Source: Dallia pectoralis (lineage: Eukaryota; Chordata; Actinopteri; Esociformes; Umbridae). Taken from it: 64,000 bases of DNA. The DNA is taken from contig CM055748.1 in NCBI GenBank assembly GCA_029465975.1, positions 10,061,300-10,125,299 on the forward strand, read 5' to 3'. Under the pieces are notes generated by a model that saw only the letters and a program-made list of their open reading frames with translations, had not been told where the DNA came from and searched no databases. A program made the position numbers and the translations under genes. Positions 34,566 through 47,100 of this stretch are shown one piece after another (the first letter of the stretch is position 1; the number at the start of each line of letters is the position of its first letter).

Positions 34566-36133
34566 TAAGTAGACCAGTCAGGGTGATCAGGTGGTCTAGG
34601 TTAATGGCTGATCAGTGTAGACCAGTCAGGGTGATCAGGTGGTCGTGGGTAATGGCTGATCAGTGTAGACCAGTCAGGCTAGTCAGGTGGTCGTGGGTAA
34701 TGGCTGATCAGTGTAGACCAGTCAGGCTAGTCAGGTGGTCGTGGGTAATGGCTGATCAGTGTAGACCAGTCAGGCTAGTCAGGTGGTCGTGGGTAATGGC
34801 TGATCAGTGTAGACCAGTCAGGCTGGTCAGGTGGTCGTGGTTAATGGCTGATCAGTGTAGACCAGTCAGGGTGATCAGGTGGTCTAGGTAATGGCTGATC
34901 AGTGTAGACCAGTCAGGGTGATCAGGTGGTCTAGGTTAATGGCTGATCAGTGTAGACCAGTCAGGGTGATCAGGTGGTCTAGGTAATGGCTGATCAGTGT
35001 AGACCAGTCAGGGTGATCAGGTGGTCTAGGTTAATGGCTGATCAGTGTAGACCAGTCAGGGTGATCAGGTGGTCTAGGTTAATGGCTGATCAGTGTAGAC
35101 CAGTCAGGGTGATCAGGTGGTCTAGGTTAATGGCTGATCAGTGTAGACCAGTCAGGCTGGTCAGGTGGTCTAGGTTAATGGCTGATCAGTGTAGACCAGT
35201 CAGGCTGGTCAGGTGGTCGTGGTTAATGGCTGATCAGTGTAGACCAGTCAGGGTGATCAGGTGGTCGTGGGTAATGGCTGATCAGTGTAGACCAGTCAGG
35301 CTAGTCAGGTGGTCGTGGGTAATGGCTGATCAGTGTAGACCAGTCAGGCTAGTCAGGTGGTCGTGGGTAATGGCTGATCAGTGTAGACCAGTCAGGCTAG
35401 TCAGGTGGTCGTGGGTAATGGCTGATCAGTGTAGACCAGTCAGGCTAGTCAGGTGGTCGTGGGTAATGGCTGATCAGTGTAGACCAGTCAGGCTAGTCAG
35501 GTGGTCTAGGTAATGGCTGATCAGTGTAGACCAGTCAGGGTGATCAGGTGGTCTAGGTTAATGGCTGATCAGTGTAGACCAGTCAGGGTGATCAGGTGGT
35601 CTAGGTTAATGGCTGATCAGTGTAGACCAGTCAGGGTGATCAGGTGGTCGTGGGTAATGGCTGATCAGTGTAGACCAGTCAGGCTGGTCAGGTGGTCGTG
35701 GTTAATGGCTGATCAGTGTAGACCAGTCAGGCTGGTCAGGTGGTCTAGGTTAATGGCTGATCAGTGTAGACCAGTCAGGGTGATCAGGTGGTCGTGGGTA
35801 ATGGCTGATCAGTGTAGACCAGTCAGGGTGATCAGGTGGTCTAGGTAATGGCTGATCAGTGTAGACCAGTCAGGGTGATCAGGTGGTCTAGGTAATGGCT
35901 GATCAGTGTAGACCAGTCAGGCTGGTCAGGTGGTCTAGGTTAATGGCTGATCAGTGTAGACCAGTCAGGGTGATCAGGTGGTCGTGGGTAATGGCTGATC
36001 AGTGTAGACCAGTCAGGGTGATCAGGTGGTCTAGGTTAATGGCTGATCAGTGTAGACCAGTCAGGGTGATCAGGTGGTCTAGGTTAATGGCTGATCAGTG
36101 TAGACCAGTCAGGCTGGTCAGGTGGTCTAGGGC
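34566..36133 (+). repeat. 48-bp minisatellite, about 32 copies
   Basis: Units contain GTGTAGACCAGTCAGG, then CTAGTCAGGTGGTCGTGGG or GTGATCAGGTGGTCTAGG, then TAATGGCTGATCA. Several unit types are arranged in mixed blocks, with 1-bp shortened units. Not inside a recognised gene. Confidence 0.96.
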
Positions 36134-36660
36134 AGTGGTTTTCTAAGTGGTGTCCACCAGGGGGCCGCAGCAAGTTGGAATAATTTAAAAAAGGTTTAAA
36201 CAGTAAATATCTTTATATTATTGTGAGTATTGTTATGAAATGGCATAGGGCATATGGTTACATTTGGGACTGACTCTGTGTTTGGTCCAGTAAGTGTTAG
36301 TCATTAAGGCCCCTGGATCTTCTCAGTGTTCATGCACGTGAGGGTGTGTTTGCGTGCGTGTCTTGGAGTTAGAAACCACTAGTGGCAAACAATTATAATT
36401 GAACATTCACCGTTATAAAAGTATTGTGGAAACCCTATACAAATATCTCACTGTATTTTTAACAGGCTAATTCCCTCAAAAATTGTTATCTCAGAATCTC
36501 ATTTTAGGCATGACGTAAAATCACAATAGCTACTATTATATGTAGGTGTTAAAAAAAATTGTGTTGTGCTCATAGTGTCTGGGTGAGGTCACGGTTATGC
36601 AAAACAGTTGAAAGTCCGGCTGACAACCATTAACACTGGTTGGTTATGGGCTTACGGGAG
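36134..36660. other. intergenic DNA
   Basis: No exon seen. The start (GGTGTCCACCAGGGGGCCGC) looks like a fragment of an interspersed repeat, but I cannot name it. Confidence 0.35.
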
Positions 36661-36664
36661 GAAT

Positions 36665-37320
36665 GTGTCACAACACACATTGCATTGCACCATGCTGCGT
36701 ATGAGACTGCCTAGCCGCAGACTGGTCAGAGTGACCATGATGACCCCTCACAGCTGACACAAGTGCCCGCAACGGGCATGCCAGTTTCGGAACTGGACCT
36801 TGGAGCTGTGGGAGAAGGTCGTCCATGTGGATCACTGTGTACGTGTGCACCGTTATCTGGCGGAGTCACGGCACCAGGAGGCGCTGTGGCAAGGGAGACA
36901 CGTTGGTGGAGGGAGTGCGCTGCTCTGAGTAATGTTCTGCTGGGAAACCCTGGGTCCAGTCAATTTGACATTATCCTACAGCTCTTTCAGCAGGCTAAAG
37001 CACCCTGCCACACAGGCACACATTGCCAAACCCTGGGTTTGAGGCACATAAGTTCAATGTGTTGCCCAGCTTCCAAATTCCCCAGTTCTCAATCGGATTG
37101 AGCATTTGGGGGATGTGTTGAACCAGCAAGTCAAATCCACGGCGACTCTACCTCACGACCTACAAGACTTGAAGGACCTGCTGCTAATGTCTTAGTGCCA
37201 GATATTTCAAGACACCTCAGGGTTCTTCTAGAGTCCATTCCCAAGCGGGTCAGCGTTTTTTTGTGGCACGTGGTGGACAAACAGTATACGGCATAATGTT
37301 TTGGATCATATGTGTTTATA
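36665..37320 (+). mobile_element. Tc1/mariner-type transposon remnant
   Basis: A long decayed transposase region. Recognisable pieces include CAGCAGGCTAAAGCACCCTG and CCAAATTCCCCAGTTCTCAA (SPxLNPIEH-type motif), then GGATGTGTTGAACCAGCAAG and a downstream ACTTGAAGGACCTGCTGCTA. Multiple stops and indels. A shorter copy of the same family is at about 49660-49975. Confidence 0.65.
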
Positions 37321-38107
37321 CGACAACACGAACAAAGATATCTTAGTTACAATACTTGTGTCAACATCTGAAAAGGAGCGAATATTTCTACGGTTAATGT
37401 GTCTGAACTTTTAAGTCTTCATTAACTTGCTCTGGATTTGCTTGTACTTTTCTCACTGCAGGTGTGTGTGGGTAATTAACAACGAGGAGGAGGTATGGTA
37501 ACTGGATTGCCGGTGTAGCACAGCAAAGACCTGAGCGGTTTTCAGGCAGAAAAATTGCTTTTATAGACAGGAGACAATGAGCATTCAGTGTTCAAATTAT
37601 TAGGAAAGTATGAAGTTGTTATAAAGCATTTGACCAAAATGTCCAATATTGACATAAATTGATAAAATTGCTATTGCTGAAATTTCTTTAAAAAAAGGTT
37701 GGATACTTGGTCATAAGAAGACAAAAAGTCTTAGTGCCATTGACAATAGAAAAGTTAATCAAGGCACTTATAATATATCTCAGCGTGGGAAATAGGTTAA
37801 CTGTTTACCATTATGATAAGAATATGAAAATAGACTCTTCTCATTATGATCCTGATGCAAATGCACGCACACGACCCTGATCAAACTATATGTCTGTATT
37901 CATAATCCCTCTATCGTTATTACACATAGCCTCCCGTCTCTTATCGTAGTAGCACTGAGTCCTCCTCCCCGGGCTCATCTGCAGCGGGTCACCCACCCCC
38001 CGTCCTCCACTTTCACTTCCTCCCCTCCCCCGACCGGCTCCAAGTTAAAAGACTATTCCTCGGTTGCCTAACTTTCTTTGCCCTCCGCTTCGCCTCGGAC
38101 TCAGAGA
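37321..38107 (+). promoter_or_regulatory. upstream region and probable promoter of the SLC13 gene
   Basis: The 180 bases before the start codon are pyrimidine- and C-rich (CCTCCTCCCCGGGCTC, CTTCCTCCCCTCCCCC). They contain a TATA-like GTTAAAAGAC near 38043-38052, about 60 bases before the ATG, suggesting a short 5' UTR. The farther upstream part shows no exon. Confidence 0.35.
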
Positions 38108-41100
38108 ATGGCTGTGTTTCTGAAATCCCTTCGCAATCTGAAGAATGAGATCGTCCTGTTTTCTACCCCGTTTCTTCTGCTCCCGCTGCCCCTGGTCATT
38201 GGAACCAAGGTAGGTCAGTTGTCACACTGGCCACACACACACACACACTTGCTCTAATTCATTTGTTCCTGCACGATTTAATATTCATGTTTTTAATTAA
38301 ATTGTTTCAATTATGTTTTTTTGCGTGTCTTAGAAGGTTGCACGTTGTTTAATTATATTCTTTTTTCTGATTTGTTGAAAACTAATTGAGCCAGACTGCC
38401 TTTTTATTATACTTTTATTTGAATTGAATCTGTTAATTTGGTAAACGTTGTCTGAAGCACTTGACCCACATCCATTCTGTGATTGAAGAGACATTGAGCT
38501 TTGACATAGATTTAATTCAGTTTTCCACCTGTTGCTAAACAGTGATTTCAGACTGCAGCAACATGCAGAAGCTGCAATGGGAATAGGCATCTATGTACCC
38601 TAACACATGGGGCAAATACAATGGCCAAATACCGTGTGTTGTTATTGTGGCAGGCTGTGTACAGCACAGGGACGCTGTGTACAGCACAGGGACGCTGTGT
38701 ACAGCACAGGGACGCTAGTTACACTCAATATGCCTAGCATGGTGTGTGTGTCCCAAATTGCACACTGTTAATTGCAGTGCTCTTCTTTGACCCTGTTGTT
38801 TATTACTATACTAGGATACATGAGAGATAGGGAGCCATCATCGGTCATGCGTCAAGCTGATGTTTCAGTCACCACGGTCTAATGTGTCCCCGCACACGGA
38901 GCTAAACCATGTTGTGTTTGGATGGGTCTGCATTTGTAGTTTCACTGTATCAGAATCCACGTGACACCTATTCTGTCAGACGCACACAACACATACAGAC
39001 AACCCACACACACACAACACATACAGACAACACATACACACAACACACACACACACACACAACACACACACACAACACACACAGACAACACATACAGACA
39101 ACACACACACACAACACATACACACAACACATACAGACAACACACACACACAACACATACACACAACACATACAGACAACACACACAACACATACAGACG
39201 ACACATACAGACAACACATACACACAACACATACACACAACACATACACACAACACACACACAGAACACACACAACACACACACACAACACTTACATATA
39301 CACACAATACACACAGACAAGCATACATACACACAACACATACACACCCACAGACGCACAATCAAGTTACCATGTAAGAACAGACAAAAGCTGCCTACAA
39401 TAACATGGTAGAGGTGTCAGCACTACATCATACAAAGAGGACTGCTGAGATAGGTGATTGTGGTCACCGGTGACAGTTAAGTCCTCCATGGAGAAAAACA
39501 AAGAGTGGTCTTTAACCCCAGTTAACATACCTCAGGAACAGCTATTCTATGTTTACAACCAGGCTTACAGAATGTCACTTTTTAACAATTTCACATTTTT
39601 TTTTACGTTTATAATTTTTATGACTTTCAATGTCAGGCACTCAGGCTTGTCAGGATCCAAATCAATCTGAAAAGATCAAAGCTCAGGTACAAAGAAAAAG
39701 GACAACATGTCTCTTTCGTTGAGGATGTAATTCGGGGAGTGTACATTTTTTCAATGGGTCAATTACATAAAGAACAAAGACAAAATAATGGATTTTCAAG
39801 AGATTTTTAGTATCAGCACAGTTTGTATCTAGTCCCAGTTTTGTCCATAACTTGCTACAAAATCAGAGAAAATATTTTGATATTGATGACATCACTGATT
39901 CACAACTGAATGTATCAAATTTGAGCAAACAAAGGATATACAGTAAAGTCCTGAAGTATTTAGATATTAAATTTCATTTTGATCTGTAATTTATACAATG
40001 TCTTTGTGGTCAAAGGGCAGACTGTTAGTTTTCAGTTATATTCATCCATATCAGATGAACTGTCTCGAGATAACAGCACATTACATATATTACAAGATTA
40101 AACATTTCAATGAATAAGTCGTGTTTTATCCCGTATTCCTATAAGTCATTATATTTAGCATGTGACTATACAGACTTTTTGGGGCATTTGAAGTTAACTT
40201 TGGTTATGTGTTTTGTTATTTCTTCCCGTATGTTAAATAATGAATTATATCATCATGGAGTCACTTCAAGTTCAAGTCTGTTACCTTCGATTGGTTAACA
40301 TACAAATGTTTATGTCACGCCTTTGAACAGCCCCTTATTAAAGACGCCCATTTCAGAGCAAGCTTGAAAGGTGCCAATTTGACCATGCCTTAAATGAGAT
40401 GTATGAAGGCACCCGCAATGAATGGGGCAACCAAGCTGATGGATTTATTTTTGCCTCTAGCACTGGCTCTGGCTCAGTATGAATGGACAGCAATCCCACG
40501 GCTGTATTTTTACCCACTATGCTTTAAACGTACATAGTTTTCATTATAAACGCCTAGTTAACGGCAAACTTTGAAAACTAAGGTCAACTGGAGTCGAGGC
40601 GACGTTAAAAGTGCTTTTAAATGGCGAAATATGAACTCTCGCTGGGGGAGCTGCCTTGCTATTTCAGTTAATAATTTATACCGAACCGTATGACCAATAT
40701 ACCACGGATAACAGTTATTTCATATTGTCACGAACCGTGTAAGGTGTAGTGCAGTAAGCCATTTGCAGAGCCCAGGTAATCCGTTAACAAGGTTTATTAC
40801 GGCACAAAGGCAACATAAAACAAACCACGAACGGCGAAACAAAAACTAACTGGCTAATGAAAACAACAGTGCGCATATAGCGTCTTACTCAATTCCATAT
40901 AACAACGGTAGTCTATCAATACACTCACCTCAATATAACGTGGTGACATACAACAATGAACAGCAACCAGTGACATCTAGGCAATCCCTTTATAACCCAG
41001 TGATTGCAAATCCCCAACAGCTGTAACCAACATAAACCAGGAAGGGGTGCACCCGAAACCAGACAGTGCAGTACACTTACTCACCACTCGTGACACATAT

Positions 41101-44100
41101 GTATTAAGCAATATACCACCATCCCCAGATATGCCTTGTTGCTGTTATAAACTGGCGACCAATCAGAGCAGAAACGATGAATTTCTGTGGAATTGTCAAG
41201 GATATGAGTAATTCAACTTTCAAAACTTTGAGCACACACTATATCATTATTTTATAATACAGTATATTATCAAGCCAACATATTCTTGCTAACACAATGC
41301 AAAAACATTCAAGGAACCATATATATATTTAAATGTGAACATATATCTGAAAGAATACCACAATTTATTTCTGAAAGGGATATTACAGACCAGATACCAG
41401 TAAACGCTTGAACCATGACTAGACATGTGGGAGTATTTAGAGCTCAGTGATATCAGGAAGTTCCTGCTAATGCTATCGCCCTGCTTATCAGGCGATCCTG
41501 TTCACTTTTTGTTTACAGATTGCTTACAGAATTGGCTGGTTCAATTCCAAGTCATCAAAATCATTTTGCATTTCGTGTCCTCCATAGAAGATAACATGGT
41601 GAGATAGTATGGTAAGATAGGGAAGATAAAGATGGGAAGATAGTATGCAGATTGTATCTCATTGAAAATTATTTACAGCTGTAATTGCCATCCACGGTGC
41701 ATCCACTGAAATGTATTTTAAACTGTGAAGAAATAAAAACTCATTAATTGTTTATTTTTTAACTTGTTCATTTCGAAGAATTTTCTGTCACAAAAATGTG
41801 GAGTGTGTTGCGTAAACGTATACAATCTAATGTCATCAGTTTTAGGAGGTCATTCTGAGGTATCGCTGTGAAGACAAGTGCGGATGTTGTTTGGACTTTC
41901 ACCAGACACTGTAACAACGCTATGACTCATTTGGACCCGTTCCTAGCTGTTGTTGTGGGGATGACCAATTCTGACCTGTGACTGACCCGTTGGTGACCCC
42001 TTGGTGACCGCTTGGTGATTGGTTGGTGACCCGTCGCATCCTGTTTGTGTGTTGTGCAGGAGGCGGGATGTGCCTATGTGATCATCCTGATGGCGGTGTT
42101 CTGGTGCACCGAGGCTCTACCCCTGGCGGTCACTGCCCTGCTCCCGGCCGTCCTGTTCCCCTTATTTGGCATCATGCAATCCAAAGACGTGAGCGAATGC
42201 GTTCGAATGCAATTGAGGCACCGGTTGAAATGAAACCCTACTGCATGATCTGTTTATCAATGTCCTCTGACAGATGTCCGCCTGAACGACTGGACGGCGG
42301 ATGAAGTTTCTCTGGTTCCATTTGCACGTGTACGCCAGCGATACAAACGTGCGCCCGTGAGTCACTGTCTGTGTCTGTGTTCCAGGTGTGCATGCAGTAC
42401 CTGAAGGACACAAACATGTTGTTCGTGGGAGGACTAATGGTGGCGGTGGCGGTGGAGCACTGGAACCTGCACAAGCGCATCGCCCTCCGTGTGCTGCTAT
42501 TTGTGGGCGTCCGTCCGGCTCTGTGAGTGACACTCAACCGGACCAATAGGAACCTCCGTCTGGCGTTAGGACACCGTCTCCTGAAGTCAACAAAATGTTA
42601 GATCTACATGGACTGTGTATAGCTCCTCAGATAAGGGAATGGGTTAATCATTATGACTTAAATGGCCGTTTTATCCTACCCATTGTAATGACGTGTGACA
42701 TCAAAGGGAGGTGGCAGCACAGAGTAGGTAATAAAAATAACTAAAGACATAACTAAACGGAAAGTCAAACATAAAAACACAACAGAGCGACAGTACCACG
42801 TGTAAAACCCAACAATGACAGACAAGATACCAGCGGGTAGACGGAACTAAAAAAAGGTACAGGGACGAGGAGCACAGGTGAGGGTGGCGAGAAGAAACAG
42901 GTGTGTTTGCTCCAAGTGTGGGAGGAAGGGCATTGGATCTCAAGTATTTACTGTGTTCTGGCGTTTGGTCTCACCCATCTCAGTAAAGCCAATTGTAACA
43001 CTACAACAATTGCGTGCATGAAAATATTTGTTCTATGACCCATATACAAACACATGCCTTGCTACAAAATCTTACAAAACCCTGTTTCTGTATGTCATTC
43101 TCTGGTTGTCTCTCTCTCTCCAGTCTGATGCTGGGTTTCATGGCGGTGACAGCCTTCCTCTCCATGTGGATCAGTAACACAGCAACCACAGCCATGATGG
43201 TTCCCATTGTGCAGGCTGTTCTGAAGCAGCTCAACAACTACACAGGACCCGAGGCGCCTGTGATCCCAAGTACTGAGGAGAACCCACAGGCTCAGGTGCC
43301 CAGGGACAGCAAACAGACTGAGAAACACATAGAGGGAACTGGTAAACGTCATGCGAGGAACCCATTCATGAGCAGTTCCTTTTTTAGTTCAATTCAAACA
43401 GGTTCTTATTAGTCTAGTTCTCGGCAACCGTCATGTGTACATCGTGCCGTGTTTTGTTTGCTTCGAGACTTTGGAGCGAGTTTCCAACTTTCCTACGTGG
43501 ACTGTGTTTCTCCAGTAGTGATCACCTGTATAGACCCGTCGACGGAGGCTGTTAGACGTAAGGAGGCCGCAGCGAAGAAGAAGATGAACAAAGGCATGAC
43601 ATTGTGTGTTTGCTACGCTGCCAGTATCGGGGGCACTGCCACCCTCACCGGAACCGGACCTAATCTAGTTCTCACCGGGCAGATGAACGAGTGGGTAGTA
43701 TTTACCGAGGAGTTAAATCATCATTCGTCTTGAGGTCAAATCGTCTTTAATGTACTGCGAAAATATGTTTTGTGCACCCTCAGGCTGTTTCCGAAAAATG
43801 GGGATGTCATCAACTTTGCTTCTTGGTTTATATTTGCTTTTCCCAACATGGTCTTAATGCTCATACTGGCTTGGCTCTGGCTCCAGTTTGTCTTCATGGG
43901 ATTCAAGTGAGTTTCGAGATGCACCTCAATGCTTTTCTAGCAACGCATCAAGACATTGGGTCATCTTTCATTTCAGTCCAATGCAGTAACGATGTCACCC
44001 TTTGACCCCTGTCTTCCCCTACCTGCACAGCTTTAGGAAGACGTGGGGCTGTGGAGCGGTGAAGACAGAGAAGGAGATAGCTGCATATAATGTGATCAAA

Positions 44101-47100
44101 TCGCAGCACGGTCAGCTGGGACCCATGTCATTTGGAGAGCTAAGTGTCCTGGGTCTGTTCTGCAGTCTGATTGTGCTGTGGTTCTCCAGAGATCCTGGCT
44201 TCATGGCAGGCTGGGCCACATACGTCTTCAACGCTGATAAAGAGTACGGCCCTCTACTGTTTATAGACTATAGTTTAAATACATTACACTGTTTATAGAC
44301 TCTAATCTGTTTATAAACTCTAATCTGTTTATAGACTCTAATCAGTTTATAGACTCTAATCTGTTTGTAGACTTTAATCTGTTTATAGACTCTAATCAGG
44401 TTATAGACATTAATCTGTTTATAGACTATAGTTTAAATACATTACACTGTTTATAGACTCTAATCTGTTTATAAACTCTAATCTGTTTATAGACTCTAAT
44501 CTGTTTGTAGACTTTAATCTGTTTATAGACTCTAATCAGGTTATAGACATTAATCTGTTTATAGACTATAGTTTAAATACATTACACTGTTTATAGACTC
44601 TAATCTGTTTATAAACTCTAATCTGTTTATAGACTCTAATCTGTTTGTAGACTTTAATCTGTTTATAGACTCTAATCAGGTTATAGACATTAATCTGTTT
44701 ATAGACTATAGTTTAAATACATTACACTGTTTATAGACTCTAATCTGTTTATAAACTCTAATCTGTTTATAGACTCTAATCAGTTTATAGACTCTAATCT
44801 GTTTGTAGACTTTAATCTGTTTATAGACTCTAATCAGGTTATAGACATTAATCTGTTTATAGACACTAAACTGTTTATCGACTCTAATCTGTTTATAGAC
44901 ACTAAACTGTTTATAGACACTAATCTGTTTATAGACACTAAACTGTTTATAGACACTAATCTGTTTATAGATTCTAATCTGTTTATAGACACTAAACTGT
45001 TTATAGACACTAAACTGTTTATAGACACTAAACTGTTTATAGACTCTAATCTGTTTATAGATTCTAATCTGTTTATAGACACTAAACTGTTTATAGACAC
45101 TAAACTGTTTATCGACTCTAATCTGTTTATAGATAATAATCTGTTTATAGACTCTAATCTGTTTATATACACTAATCTGTAAATATACACTTAACTGTTC
45201 ATAGACACTAAACTGTTTATAGACACTAATCTGTTTATAGACACTAATCTGTTAATAGACACTAAACTCTTTATAGACTCTAATCTGTTTATAGACACTA
45301 AACTGTTTATAGACTCTAATCTGTTTATAGACACTAATCTGTTTATAGACACTAATCTGTTTATAGACACTAAACTGTTGATAGACTCTAATCTGTTTAT
45401 AGACACTAATCTGTTTATAGACACTAATCTGTTTATAGACACTAAACTTTTTATAGACACTAAACCTTTTATAGAGACTAGACGTTAAACTGTTCATAGA
45501 CACTCAACTGTTTTTAGACACTTGACTGTTCATTGACAACAAACTGCTTATAGACTCCAAACTGTTTAAAGATACCAGACACTATACTGTTAATAGACAC
45601 TATACTGTTCATAGACACTGTACTGTTCATAGACACTATACTGTTCATAGACACTATTCTGTTCATAGACACTATACTGTTCATAGACACTGTACAATTC
45701 ATAGACACTAGACATTAAACTGTTCATAGACACTGTTCTGTTCATGTACACTAAACTGTTCATAGACACTATTCTGTTTGTAGACATTAAACTGTTCATA
45801 GACAATGTTCTGTTCATATACACTAAAATGTTCATAGACACTAAACTGTAGAGTACATTTCAAGTATGGTTTCATTCCATTTCTGTGTCCTGTTTTTATT
45901 CTGGCAGTGTGCCAGCATGTATAAGCAGTTTGTGATGCAGCCCTAATTGATCTGAATTATGTGTTTGAATACCTCGCCGATAGTCAAGCAATTATTATCA
46001 TCCATCCTTCCTGCAGGTACGTCACTGATGCCACTGTGGCAGTGTTTATTGCTGTGCTTCTCTTTATCCTGCCTTCCAAGCCCCCACGCCTGTTCTGCAG
46101 AAGATCAACTAGCTATGACACTGGTAAAGCATGTCTTATAACCACACATAACGTAAAGCACGTTATTATGTGAAATACGTAACGACCATTGCATCATTTG
46201 TTCCTCCCGACTCCCCCCCGCAGACCCCCTGCACCATGAAGGCCAAAATCCAGCTCTCCTCACCTGGAAGGTGGCACAAAAGAAGCTACCCTGGAGCATC
46301 GTTCTCCTCCTGGGGGGAGGGTTCGCCCTGGCCAAGGGCAGTGAGGTGAGAGAGGGACGGCTTTCTGAAACTCCACGGGAACCCTTAAACCGAAAAAACA
46401 TTCTGATCCCTAACTGAGAACTTAATCATCCCGTGTCCCCGTGTGAATCTTAGTCAACGCGGCTTTACGCCACCTGTGGTTATTATTTTTCCCGTCGTTT
46501 CTGATCTGTCTGCTTCTGGTTGGATGTGTCACTGCAGGAGTCAGGTCTGTCTCGGTGGCTGGGGGATCAGATGACTCCACTGCAAACCATCCCGCCGTGG
46601 GCCATTGCTGTGATCCTGTGCCTGCTCATCGCCACCTTCACGGAGTGCACCAGCAACGTGGCCACCGCCACTCTTTTCCTACCCGTCCTCGCCTCCATGG
46701 TAACACGGCACGACACAAATATAATCAATACTGCGCTGCTAGCAAACAACGGGAGGCGGCCTTACAATGGCGCGCCAGACTGGTAACCACGGTGGCAGCA
46801 GTAATTGACGGAGGCACCGTAGCTCCTCAATGTGAAGCACTTGCACGGCGTACGCCCATTCAGAAAGTTCACCAATGGGAGCGCAGCCTACTCCCAGGAG
46901 AGGCCCGCCTACATGTCCTTGTTTAGTTTGGGCTGAATACATTTGGGCCCCTCGTTCTATTAGCCCCGCTGCCAAACACACTCATTCATCCCCATGGTTG
47001 GTCTTGGTGCCAACATCATCCAGACAGAAGAATGGTATCACTGTGCCCAATGCCCAGGCCGTTAGAGGACCCAAGCTAGGGCATGTCGGAATGTGCCACC

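Noticed and set aside
34583..36146. Repetitive Arg/Trp-rich open frames in the 48-bp array
   Set aside because: Minisatellite translation artefact.
36668..37101. Open frames on both strands in the Tc1-like region taken as a host gene
   Set aside because: The sequence parallels the second copy at 49660-49975 and contains Tc1-type motifs with frameshifts, so it is a transposon relic.
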